NCBI GenBank assembly: GCA_900552775.1
Contig: USAP01000071.1
Span: forward strand, 1 to 8,222
DNA length: 8,222 nucleotides
Direction of reading: 5' to 3'
DNA from: an uncultured Eubacteriales bacterium
Lineage (GTDB): Bacteria; Bacillota; Clostridia; UMGS1883; UMGS1540
The position numbers and the translations under genes were made by a program. Every line of letters starts with the position of its first letter. Positions within the stretch are counted from its first letter, which is position 1. Of the stretch, positions 1 to 6,540 are shown one piece after another. The notes under the pieces are model-generated. The model was not told the DNA's origin, made no database searches, and saw nothing but the letters and a program-made list of their open reading frames with translations.

Positions 1-2
1 AT

Positions 3-137
3 AACTCGGATCATCGCGATGCCTTTGAAGAAGGCAAAGCTGAGGGGCGTAAAGAGGGAGAGGCCAAAGGCCGTAAAAAGCTACGAAGAAATGAGCGCTT
101 ATGCTGCAAAGGAACTTGCTGCGGCTATAAAAGCTAA
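3..137 (+). pseudogene. C-terminal tail fragment of a probable Rpn/PD-(D/E)XK-type protein, fused out of frame to nagB
   Basis: In the frame starting at base 3 the DNA reads NSDHRDAFEEGKAEG followed by RKEGEAKGRKK, then continues as unlike sequence (LRRNERLCC...) to a TAA at 135-137. A charged tail of repeated EGxAEG/EGEAKG units is characteristic of the C-terminus of Rpn-family (recombination-promoting nuclease / putative transposase) proteins common in Clostridia; that assignment comes from general family knowledge and the low-complexity tail alone. The catalytic nuclease domain would lie upstream, outside the window. The repeat pattern stops at about base 77, exactly where the other frame becomes recognisable NagB, so the last ~20 codons of this frame are nagB DNA read out of frame. 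The fragment could instead belong to another protein with a similar tail, or be half of an assembly chimera. Confidence 0.4.
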
Positions 138-795
138 ACCTCAGTTTGTGCTCGGCCTTGCAACGGGCTCCACACCTGTGGGTATGTATAAAGAGCTTGT
201 TGCGATGAACAAAAGCGGCGAAGTGGATTTCTCTGGCGTTACAACATTCAACCTCGACGAATACTATCCGATAAAGAGAGACAATTCGCAGAGCTATTAC
301 ACATTCATGTACGAGAATCTTTTCTCGCATATAAACATTGATCACAAGAACGTTCACCTTCCGAACGGTGAAGCTGAAGATCCGGAGGCGGAAGGCGCTC
401 AGTATGACGCTATGATCCGCGAAGCCGGCGGTGTTGACATTCAGATCCTCGGAAGCGGCGTAAACGGTCATATAGGCTTTAACGAGCCTGACACATCGCT
501 TATCACGGGAACACATAAAACGGCTCTTACGCAGAACACAATTGAAGTAAATTCCAGATTCTTCAACGATATTTCCGAGGTTCCCACACACGCGCTTACA
601 ATGGGTATGAAAACAATATTCGAAGCGCGCAGAATTATAATTCTTTTAAACGGAGACAACAAAGCTCCCATTCTTGACGCTATGTTCTCCGGCAGAATTA
701 CAACTCAGATTCCGGCAACTTTCCTTGCTCTTCATAAAGATGTTACGGTTGTAACAGATGAAGCAACGGCAGCTAAAACCGAGATTTTCGGATAA
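19..795 (+). CDS. nagB: Glucosamine-6-phosphate deaminase (5' end altered)
   Basis: Converts glucosamine-6-phosphate to fructose-6-phosphate and ammonia in the cytoplasm, the entry of amino sugars into glycolysis. Counting from the ATG at 19, the phosphate-binding loop GLATGSTP is at residues 46-53, the LDEYYP motif carrying the general-base Asp is at 79-84 (D80), and the active-site segment NGHIGFNEP is at 149-157 with His151 and Glu156. Asn149 replaces the Asp of the E. coli enzyme, as in many Firmicute homologues. The C-terminal IPATFLALHKDVTVV region is normal. Residues 1-18 (MPLKKAKLRGVKRERPKA) do not resemble a NagB N-terminus, which normally starts M-x-[IV]-[IV] a few residues before the KSYEEMS segment; they are the out-of-frame reading of the upstream charged repeat tail. 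No Shine-Dalgarno site precedes base 19; the only other early in-frame ATG is at 91, inside the first helix. Function is certain for the family, but intact expression is doubtful. Confidence 0.9.
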   Translation: MPLKKAKLRGVKRERPKAVKSYEEMSAYAAKELAAAIKAKPQFVLGLATGSTPVGMYKELVAMNKSGEVDFSGVTTFNLDEYYPIKRDNSQSYYTFMYENLFSHINIDHKNVHLPNGEAEDPEAEGAQYDAMIREAGGVDIQILGSGVNGHIGFNEPDTSLITGTHKTALTQNTIEVNSRFFNDISEVPTHALTMGMKTIFEARRIIILLNGDNKAPILDAMFSGRITTQIPATFLALHKDVTVVTDEATAAKTEIFG

Positions 796-822
796 TACAT
801 ATCTTAGGGATGTGAGATACTT

Positions 823-1245
823 ATGAAAAAAATCGCATTTTTGCTTTTTTTGTGTATTTTAATATCTCTTGGCGGATGCGGTGAAAAAAGGGGTGCGGAA
901 AATACTCCCGCCCCCACCGTTGTGCCCAAAAGCGCCGCAATGAGCGCACCGGAGGGGAGCATTTCCTTTAAAGTGCGCAACTCTATCGGCGGAGATATTT
1001 ATGAGATGAACATAAGTCCCAATTCTCTCGATGAATTCGGGGAAGACGTTTTGGGCGAAAGTATTCTTAAAAACGGAGAAGAAACGGACGCTTATTTTAT
1101 GCCGCCCGATTCTTATTCATACTGGGATCTGCGCGTGCTTACCGAGAACGGAAACATATATACATGGCAGAACATCGAGTTTGGAAAAATATCTTATATT
1201 GAGCTTCGGCTCGGAGAAAACGGCCCGGAATTTACGGCTGAATAA
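823..1245 (+). CDS. Small secreted lipoprotein of unknown function
   Basis: A 140-residue protein with a lipoprotein signal peptide: positive MKK, hydrophobic core at about residues 4-15, and lipobox LGGC at 16-19, so Cys19 should be lipidated and the protein anchored on the outer face of the cytoplasmic membrane. A Pro/Ala/Thr-rich linker (about 24-45) leads to a compact, probably all-beta domain (about 48-137) with the pattern N-x-IGGDIYEMNISP, LDEFGEDVLG, then YWDLRVLTENGNIYTW. That arrangement (a NxxGxxIYxLYVSP-like strand, a WGxDVLG turn and a final 'D-L-R-V-x-D-x-x-G-x-x-Y-T' strand) resembles small domains I recall from many bacterial lipoproteins and secreted proteins, with no assigned biochemical activity. 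It starts 27 bases after nagB with GTGAG at 812-816 as a modest ribosome site, and ends 12 bases before the methyltransferase. A functional link to either neighbour is not evident. Confidence 0.85.
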   Translation: MKKIAFLLFLCILISLGGCGEKRGAENTPAPTVVPKSAAMSAPEGSISFKVRNSIGGDIYEMNISPNSLDEFGEDVLGESILKNGEETDAYFMPPDSYSYWDLRVLTENGNIYTWQNIEFGKISYIELRLGENGPEFTAE

Positions 1246-1250
1246 AGGAG
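1244..1250 (+). promoter_or_regulatory. Ribosome binding site for the GTG-started methyltransferase
   Basis: AAAGGAG overlaps the TAA stop of the lipoprotein gene and sits 7 bases before GTG at 1258. This strong site, together with homology beginning within the first ten residues (W7 K8 D9 Y10), supports GTG 1258 as the true start. Confidence 0.8.
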
Positions 1251-1257
1251 AAAAAAC

Positions 1258-2109
1258 GTGTATACAGCTGACAATTGGAAGGACTATGAGGTGCTTGATA
1301 CGGCACACGGAGAAAAGCTTGAAAGATGGGGGAATGTATTGCTCAGACGCCCCGATCCGCAGGTAATATGGAAAAAAGAGGGCAATCCTGCACTTTGGAA
1401 AAAGGCAGATGGATTTTACCACAGAAGCAAGAGCGGCGGCGGAAGCTGGGAATTTTCAAAAAAACTTCCCGACAGATGGCAGATAAGCTACGGAAAGCTT
1501 AAGTTTTTTGTGAGACCTACAGGCTTTAAACATACCGGACTTTTTCCGGAACAGGCCGTAAACTGGGACTATATCGGCAAAAAAATTTCGGGAGAAACGA
1601 GAAAAATAAACGTTTTAAACCTTTTTGCATATACGGGCGGCGCCACGCTTGCGGCTGCGGCTGCGGGAGCGGATGTTGTTCATGTTGATGCGTCAAAAGG
1701 CATGGTTTCGTGGGCTAAAGAAAATTTGGAGCTTTCGGGACTGCGCGACAGATATGTAAGATTTATTGTTGACGACTGCGAAAAATTTGTTGCGCGCGAA
1801 ATAAAAAGAGGTCATTTTTATGACGGAATAATTATGGATCCGCCGTCGTACGGAAGGGGACCCGGCGGAGAAATGTGGAAGATGGAAGACAGGATTTACG
1901 ACCTTGTAAAACTTTGCTCCAATCTTTTGAGCGATAACCCTTTGTTTTTTATAATAAATTCGTATACCACGGGTCTTGCGCCCACGGTAATTAAAAATAT
2001 TATATCCCTTGCGCTGTCAGGAAAAGCGGAGGCTGAAGAAATCGGTCTTCCGGTGACATCATCCGGAATTTTTCTGCCATGCGGTGCAACGGGCAGAATG
2101 ATTGTTTAG
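1258..2109 (+). CDS. Class I SAM-dependent methyltransferase (RlmI/RlmK-like, COG1092 type)
   Basis: A 283-residue Rossmann-fold methyltransferase, probably acting on RNA. The N-terminal ~90 residues contain the WKDYEVLD, KLERWG and LLRRPDPQ segments usual for short COG1092-like enzymes, followed by HTGLFPEQAVNWDY (92-105). The SAM-binding motif I is VLNLFAYTGGATLAAA (119-134), the acidic ribose contact VDAS is at 143-146, DDCEKF at 172-177 and the catalytic/substrate motif DPPSYGRGP at 194-202. Compared with E. coli RlmI and RlmK it lacks a PUA domain and is much shorter, so the substrate (a 23S rRNA base is the usual guess) cannot be assigned from sequence, and I do not see the conserved catalytic Cys arrangement needed to claim m5C chemistry. 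The gene begins with GTG and ends 9 bases before ecfA1, whose ribosome site overlaps its TAG stop, implying co-transcription and possibly translational coupling. Confidence 0.88.
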   Translation: MYTADNWKDYEVLDTAHGEKLERWGNVLLRRPDPQVIWKKEGNPALWKKADGFYHRSKSGGGSWEFSKKLPDRWQISYGKLKFFVRPTGFKHTGLFPEQAVNWDYIGKKISGETRKINVLNLFAYTGGATLAAAAAGADVVHVDASKGMVSWAKENLELSGLRDRYVRFIVDDCEKFVAREIKRGHFYDGIIMDPPSYGRGPGGEMWKMEDRIYDLVKLCSNLLSDNPLFFIINSYTTGLAPTVIKNIISLALSGKAEAEEIGLPVTSSGIFLPCGATGRMIV

Positions 2110-2118
2110 GAAAGAAAT

Positions 2119-2943
2119 ATGATTAAAACCGAGAATTTATCCTTTTCGTACGGAGAAGGACAAAGTGTGCTTAATGATATAAATATAGAAATTGAAGACG
2201 GCGCATTTGTTGCCGTTTTGGGGCATAACGGATCAGGAAAATCCACGTTTGCCAAGCATCTTAACGCAATTTTGCTGCCGACGGGCGGCAAAGCGTATGT
2301 TTTCGGCACGGACACTTCGGATGAAAATATGCTTGACGAAATAAGAAGGCATGTGGGAATGGTTTTCCAAAATCCGGATAACCAGATTGTGGCAACGGTG
2401 GTTGAGGAGGATGTGGCATTCGGACCCGAAAATCTGGGCGTTGAGCCGAGTGAAATTAAAAGGCGCGTGGATGAGGCGCTGAGCCTTGTGGGCATGTCTG
2501 AATTTTCACATGCCGCACCGCATAATCTTTCGGGCGGACAGAAGCAGAGAATTGCAATTGCAGGCATTATAGCCATGCAGCCTTCGTGTATTGTGTTGGA
2601 CGAGCCGACGGCGATGCTTGACCCTTCGGGAAGACGTGAGGTTATGGACACCGTAAAGCGTTTAAATCGCGAAAAGGGCATAGGTATTGTGCTTATAACG
2701 CATTATATGGACGAGGCAGCGGAAGCTGAGAGAGTAATCGTTATAGACAGCGGCAGCGTGGTTTTGGACGGCACTCCGCAGGAGGTTTTTGTGCAGTACG
2801 ACAAGCTGCGTTCTCTAAGGCTTGATGTGCCTCAGGTGACGGAACTTATGCATAAGCTCAAAGCGGCGGGGCTGCCGGTTAATGAGAAAATAATATCGGA
2901 AGACGATTGTATAGATGAGCTTTTAAAGCTCCTTAAAAAATAA
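2119..2943 (+). CDS. ecfA1: ECF transporter ATPase subunit A1
   Basis: One of the two cytoplasmic ABC ATPases that power energy-coupling factor (ECF) importers of vitamins, cofactors or transition metals. The 274-residue protein shows Walker [10 protein letters not shown] (35-43), Q-loop MVFQNPDNQ (81-89, Gln84), signature LSGGQKQR (137-144), Walker B IVLDEPT (158-164) with catalytic Glu162, D-loop MLDPSGR and switch His195. The [26 protein letters not shown] segment is the hallmark of EcfA1 rather than of other ABC ATPases, and the C-terminal ~50 residues ([15 protein letters not shown] onward) form the usual EcfA dimerisation region. AGGAAAG at 2108-2114 is the ribosome site, overlapping the stop of the methyltransferase. 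Followed 15 bases later by ecfA2. No residue expected for activity is missing. Confidence 0.95.
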   Translation: MIKTENLSFSYGEGQSVLNDINIEIEDGAFVAVLGHNGSGKSTFAKHLNAILLPTGGKAYVFGTDTSDENMLDEIRRHVGMVFQNPDNQIVATVVEEDVAFGPENLGVEPSEIKRRVDEALSLVGMSEFSHAAPHNLSGGQKQRIAIAGIIAMQPSCIVLDEPTAMLDPSGRREVMDTVKRLNREKGIGIVLITHYMDEAAEAERVIVIDSGSVVLDGTPQEVFVQYDKLRSLRLDVPQVTELMHKLKAAGLPVNEKIISEDDCIDELLKLLKK

Positions 2944-2958
2944 AAAGGAAATTTTGGA

Positions 2959-3813
2959 ATGATCGAACTTAAAAACGTTAGCTATGTGTATTCCGAAAGC
3001 GGACCGTTTGAAAGTACGGCACTTGACAATGTGTCACTTAAAATAGAAGACGGGGTTTTCTATGCGCTTATAGGACATACGGGAAGCGGAAAAACAACGC
3101 TTGTTCAGCTTATCAGCGGACTTTTAAAACCCATCGCCGGAGAAATTTTGATGGACGGGGTCAATATAGCGGACAAAAAAATAAAGATGCGCGATATACC
3201 GAAGAAAATCGGTGTGGTGTTTCAGTATCCCGAGTATCAGTTTTTTGAAGAAACGGTTTATAAAGACATTGCATTCGGACCGCGCAACATGGGTCTCGGC
3301 GAGGACGAAATAAAAAAACGTGTACTGAGCGCGGTGCGCGCCGTCGGACTTTCGGAAGATATTCTGGAATCATCTCCGTTTGAGCTTTCCGGCGGACAGA
3401 AAAGACGCGTTGCGATTGCCGGAACGATTTCTATGGAGCCTGATGTGCTTATTTTGGACGAGCCCACGGCAGGACTTGACCCCGGCGGCAGAGACGATAT
3501 ATTAAATGAAATCAAAAAGCTTCATTCGGAAAAGAAAATAACGGTTATACTTGTTTCGCACAGCATGGAAGATGTTGCAAAAACCGCTGAACGCGTCATA
3601 GCTGTAAACCGCGGCAGACTTGCAATGGAAGCGCCTGTACGCGAGGTTTTTTCGCGCGGTGAAGAGCTTCGTAAAATGGGACTTTCCGTTCCGTGCATAA
3701 GCCGCGTGGCGGACAGGCTGCGCAAAGCAGGTGTAAATATACGCGGAGATATTTTCACGGTTGACGAGGCTGTTGCGGAAATAGTTTCACTGGCGGGAGG
3801 GAAGACTTTATGA
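2959..3813 (+). CDS. ecfA2: ECF transporter ATPase subunit A2
   Basis: The partner ATPase that forms a heterodimer with EcfA1 and docks on EcfT. In its 284 residues are Walker A GHTGSGKTT (39-47), Q-loop VVFQYPEYQ (86-94, Gln89), signature LSGGQKRR (143-150), Walker B LILDEPT (164-170) with Glu168, D-loop GLDPGGR and switch His201. The VFQYPEYQFFEETVYKDIAF segment is diagnostic of EcfA2, distinguishing it from the paralogue immediately upstream. All catalytic residues are present. AAAGGA (2944-2949) lies directly after the ecfA1 stop, nine bases before the ATG. The stop codon overlaps the ecfT start as ATGA (3810-3813), which favours translational coupling and balanced subunit synthesis. The two ATPases share architecture but differ clearly in sequence, as expected of an old duplication and not a recent tandem one. 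Confidence 0.95.
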   Translation: MIELKNVSYVYSESGPFESTALDNVSLKIEDGVFYALIGHTGSGKTTLVQLISGLLKPIAGEILMDGVNIADKKIKMRDIPKKIGVVFQYPEYQFFEETVYKDIAFGPRNMGLGEDEIKKRVLSAVRAVGLSEDILESSPFELSGGQKRRVAIAGTISMEPDVLILDEPTAGLDPGGRDDILNEIKKLHSEKKITVILVSHSMEDVAKTAERVIAVNRGRLAMEAPVREVFSRGEELRKMGLSVPCISRVADRLRKAGVNIRGDIFTVDEAVAEIVSLAGGKTL

Positions 3814-4610
3814 TTCGCGATATAACGCTCGGTCAGTACTTCCCCGGGGATTCGGTGATACACAGGCTTGACCCGAGAACAAAAATTATTTGGACGTTTT
3901 TTTATATAATATTGTTGTTTTTTATGAAAACGGCAGTGGGATTTGCAGCTTTTATCGTGCTTACGGCAGTGATTATTGCGCTTACCAAAATTAAAGTTAA
4001 ATATATTCTGCGCGGAATAAAGCCTGTTCTTTTTCTGCTGATTTTTACTTCTCTTATCAATATTTTTATGACGGGAGAAACACCTCTTTTTAAGATATGG
4101 TTTTTGACGGCTACAAAAGAAGGTGTGATTTTTGCGGCTCTTATGGCTTTAAGGCTTGTGCTGCTTGTTGCGGGAACATCGCTTCTGACGTTCACAACAT
4201 CGCCGATAAGCCTGACAGACGGTATAGAAAGACTTATGTCCCCGTTTTCAAAAATAGGCGTTCCGGCGCATGCCATTGCAATGATGATGACAATAGCGAT
4301 TCGCTTTATACCTACCATATTGGAGGAGACGGACAAGATTATGAAGGCGCAGAAGGCAAGGGGCGCAGACTTTGAGAGCGGCAGCATTGTTTCGCGTGCG
4401 CGCGCCATGACGCCCATATTGATTCCGCTTTTCATAAGTGCGTTCCGCCGCGCGGACGAGCTTGCGATAGCCATGGAATGCAGATGCTACCGCGGCGGAG
4501 AAGGAAGAACGAGACTTCATGAACTGAAAATGCAAAAACGCGATATTGCGGCGCTTTTAAGTATGCCTTTTGTTGCCGCAGTTATAATACTGATTCAAAA
4601 AATGTTTTAG
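3810..4610 (+). CDS. ecfT: ECF transporter transmembrane subunit T
   Basis: The membrane scaffold that couples ATP hydrolysis by EcfA1/A2 to movement of the substrate-binding S-component. The 266-residue protein starts with the typical amphipathic segment LGQYFPGDSVIHRLDPRTK (7-25) followed by hydrophobic segments at about 26-40, 43-60, 70-87, 104-128 and 246-263, with a long charged coupling-helix region between about 133 and 240. The first Ala-Arg-Gly motif is present at 183-185 (QKARGADF). The second appears as AMECRCYRGG (221-230), so C-R-C stands where A-R-G is textbook; the central Arg that contacts the ATPase is retained. GGGAGGGAAG at 3795-3804 is the ribosome site inside ecfA2. No S-component gene lies nearby, which fits a group II shared module serving several S-components encoded elsewhere. 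Confidence 0.94.
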   Translation: MIRDITLGQYFPGDSVIHRLDPRTKIIWTFFYIILLFFMKTAVGFAAFIVLTAVIIALTKIKVKYILRGIKPVLFLLIFTSLINIFMTGETPLFKIWFLTATKEGVIFAALMALRLVLLVAGTSLLTFTTSPISLTDGIERLMSPFSKIGVPAHAIAMMMTIAIRFIPTILEETDKIMKAQKARGADFESGSIVSRARAMTPILIPLFISAFRRADELAIAMECRCYRGGEGRTRLHELKMQKRDIAALLSMPFVAAVIILIQKMF

Positions 4611-4640
4611 AGATATTAATTAAAAACAGGGTGTAAACTT

Positions 4641-5381
4641 ATGAACGAGCGCAATATAAGGCTTGAGCTTATGTATGACGGTACGGCGTACCACGGTTTT
4701 CAACGCCAGAAAAACGGACTGACAATTCAGGAATGTATTGAAAACGCTATAAAAAAACTCACGGGTGAGGAATCCGTGCTTTATGGCTGCGGAAGAACGG
4801 ATGCAGGTGTTCATGCGGAAAACTATACAGCGAATTTCCGCAGCTTTTGCCGCATTCCTTGTGAAAATCTTCCGGCGGCACTCAATACGGCGCTGCCCGA
4901 AGATATAAGGGTTTTTTCGGCATGCGATGCACCGGCGGAATTTCATTCAAGATACGGTGCGGTTGAGAAAACATATGCGTACAGGATTTTCACCGGGCGC
5001 GTTCAAAATGTGTTTATGAGAAATTACAGCTGGTTTTTTCCGTCAGAGCCTGATTTGGATGAAATGCGCCGCGCCGCGGCATATTTTTTGGGCGAACATG
5101 ATTTTAAGGCTTTTATGTCTTCAGGCTCGCCGAGAAAATCTACGGTGCGGAAAATAACCGATTTAAAAGTCGTAAAAGACGGAGACCTCTTTGAGATTGA
5201 AGTTTCGGCAAACGGTTTTTTGTACAATATGGTAAGAATTATTGCCGGCACGCTTATGTATGTCGGCTGCAGAAGAATAAGGCCGGACGATATTCCGAAA
5301 ATAATTGAGTCCGGCAAGCGGGAAAATGCCGGTGTTACAGCTCCGCCGCAAGGCTTGCGGCTTAAAAAAGTTTTATACTGA
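4641..5381 (+). CDS. truA: tRNA pseudouridine(38-40) synthase
   Basis: Isomerises uridines 38-40 in the anticodon stem-loop of many tRNAs to pseudouridine. The 246-residue protein is normal for bacterial TruA. It shows the N-terminal strand LELMYDGTAYHGFQRQ (8-23), the catalytic motif GRTDAGVHA (51-59) with nucleophile Asp54, the second-repeat motifs RYGAVEKTYAYRI (104-116) and EHDFKAFMSSGSPRKSTVR (152-170), the active-site strand GFLYNMVRIIAGTL (192-205), and the closing TAPPQGLRL (233-241). AGGGTG at 4628-4633 precedes the ATG by seven bases. It lies 30 bases after ecfT; the ecfA1-ecfA2-ecfT-truA order is widespread in Firmicutes, usually beside ribosomal protein genes, which are absent here. 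It ends 16 bases before the DUF5711-like gene. Confidence 0.96.
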   Translation: MNERNIRLELMYDGTAYHGFQRQKNGLTIQECIENAIKKLTGEESVLYGCGRTDAGVHAENYTANFRSFCRIPCENLPAALNTALPEDIRVFSACDAPAEFHSRYGAVEKTYAYRIFTGRVQNVFMRNYSWFFPSEPDLDEMRRAAAYFLGEHDFKAFMSSGSPRKSTVRKITDLKVVKDGDLFEIEVSANGFLYNMVRIIAGTLMYVGCRRIRPDDIPKIIESGKRENAGVTAPPQGLRLKKVLY

Positions 5382-5383
5382 CG

Positions 5384-5390
5384 AAGGGGA
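5384..5390 (+). promoter_or_regulatory. Ribosome binding site fixing the start of the DUF5711-like gene
   Basis: AAGGGGA lies three bases after the truA stop and seven bases before ATG 5398. The reading frame stays open back to an ATG at 5305 inside truA, but that upstream ATG has no comparable site and the extra 31 residues are out-of-frame truA sequence, so ATG 5398 is preferred. Confidence 0.75.
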
Positions 5391-5397
5391 AAGTGCC

Positions 5398-6531
5398 ATG
5401 GGCGAATTGATTGAACTTAAAAAAATCAAAGACGGAAAAAGCAAAAAAGCATATTATATTTTGGCGGTGCTTTTGCTTGCAACGGCGGCGCTTATTTATG
5501 TTAACGTGGCTCACAGTGCTTATAAAAAAGTACTTAAGCTTGACAACGCGTCTATAATGAGCCTTGAAAATTCGTCGTATAATTTCGGCAAAACAAGCAG
5601 CAATATAATAGTGTGTGGACAGGAAGGACTTTCCGCAATAAATAAAAACGGAGAGATTCAGTGGAAATTTTCTTCAAACGCCGTTTCTCCACTTCTTTCA
5701 TCTGAGGGTGATTACTGCCTTTATTCTGATATGGGCGCTTTTAAGACCACTCTTGTAAACGGCGGCAAAGAAGTATATACACTTAATTCGTCATATGAGA
5801 TTATTACGGCATCGGTAAACAAAAACGGGTATTTTGCCGTGGCTTCAAAGGAAAGAGGTTTTAAATCTCAGGTTGCGGTATTTTCCGCGTCCGGAGAGCA
5901 GATATACGCATGGCATTCGGTTAATTATTACGTTCTTGCGGTTTGCGTGACGGACGATAACAAGGGAATGTTTGTTTCGGTTTTAAATGCCGACAACGGG
6001 GGAGACAACCTCTGCTCTGTGCTTTATTTTAACTTTAAAGATGAAGAACCGGCAGTAATTCAAAACACGGAGGGCAATATGGTTTCCGTGCTGAAGAATA
6101 CCGAAAACGGTGTACTTGCGGTGGGAGACGCGGCAATGTTAGGATACACACGCGGCGGAAAAACTGATTTTTGCACTGATTATGAAGGAAGAACGCTTTT
6201 TGAATATGCTGCAACAAACAATACGGTGGTTTTGGGACTTTCGGCTTCCGCGTCTGACGGAGGACTCGGCGGCTCCGTGATCGAGTCGTACAGCACCGGA
6301 GGCGTTAAAAAAGGCGCATACAGACTTGACGGTGAAATAAAATTTCTTGACGCAGACAGCGGAAAGATACTCGTAAATTCAGATGACGGCGCATATATAT
6401 TAACGGACAGCTGCCGTTTAAGCGGAAGTCTTACTTTTGAAAACGAAGTTCGGGAGGGTCTTGTTTTCTCGGGAGGGAAAAAGCTTTTGCTTGTAAACGG
6501 CTCCAGCGTAAATATTTATGATATAAAGTGA
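5398..6531 (+). CDS. Membrane-anchored beta-propeller-like protein (DUF5711-like)
   Basis: A 377-residue protein with a short Lys-rich cytoplasmic N-terminus (residues 1-18), one transmembrane segment at about 19-37 (YYILAVLLLATAALIYVNV), and a long extracytoplasmic part made of repeating beta units. Examples are NIIVCGQEGLSAINKNGEIQWKF (69-91), the YCLYSDMGAFKTTLVNGGKEVYTL stretch, and GYFAVASKERGFKSQVAVFSASGEQIYAWHS (144-174): each has a short strand, a turn, then 'x-x-x-G-x-x-x-W/Y', like WD40/PQQ-type propeller blades. The overall layout matches the DUF5711 family of Firmicutes as I remember it, where no biochemical role is established. No lipobox, LPXTG signal or catalytic motif is visible. 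It is followed nine bases later by a CvpA-family gene, whose ribosome site overlaps this stop codon, so the two are probably made together. A sensor, scaffold or envelope-assembly role is possible but not shown by the sequence. Confidence 0.82.
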   Translation: MGELIELKKIKDGKSKKAYYILAVLLLATAALIYVNVAHSAYKKVLKLDNASIMSLENSSYNFGKTSSNIIVCGQEGLSAINKNGEIQWKFSSNAVSPLLSSEGDYCLYSDMGAFKTTLVNGGKEVYTLNSSYEIITASVNKNGYFAVASKERGFKSQVAVFSASGEQIYAWHSVNYYVLAVCVTDDNKGMFVSVLNADNGGDNLCSVLYFNFKDEEPAVIQNTEGNMVSVLKNTENGVLAVGDAAMLGYTRGGKTDFCTDYEGRTLFEYAATNNTVVLGLSASASDGGLGGSVIESYSTGGVKKGAYRLDGEIKFLDADSGKILVNSDDGAYILTDSCRLSGSLTFENEVREGLVFSGGKKLLLVNGSSVNIYDIK

Positions 6532-6540
6532 GGGAATCTT

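Noticed and set aside
446..490. Asn149 in NagB in place of the E. coli active-site Asp, as a sign of inactivation
   Set aside because: The NGHIGFNEP form is common in Firmicute NagB proteins, and the general-base Asp80, His151 and Glu156 are all present.
1031..1366. A 111-codon + strand open frame overlapping the lipoprotein and methyltransferase genes
   Set aside because: It overlaps two supported genes in another frame, has no ribosome site, and its product resembles nothing recognisable.
2106..2681. A 191-codon open frame on the minus strand opposite ecfA1
   Set aside because: It lies wholly antisense to a gene with all ABC ATPase motifs, its product is Ser/Pro-rich with no recognisable domain, and no ribosome site precedes it. 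It is a codon-bias shadow.
3902..4474. A 190-codon open frame on the minus strand opposite ecfT, rich in hydrophobic residues
   Set aside because: Antisense of a membrane protein gene often gives long hydrophobic frames. It has no motif and lies within a well-supported coding gene.
5305..5397. Extended 31-residue N-terminus for the DUF5711-like protein from ATG 5305
   Set aside because: This stretch is the end of truA read in another frame. ATG 5398 has a proper ribosome site and leaves a normal Lys-rich cytoplasmic tail before the membrane helix.
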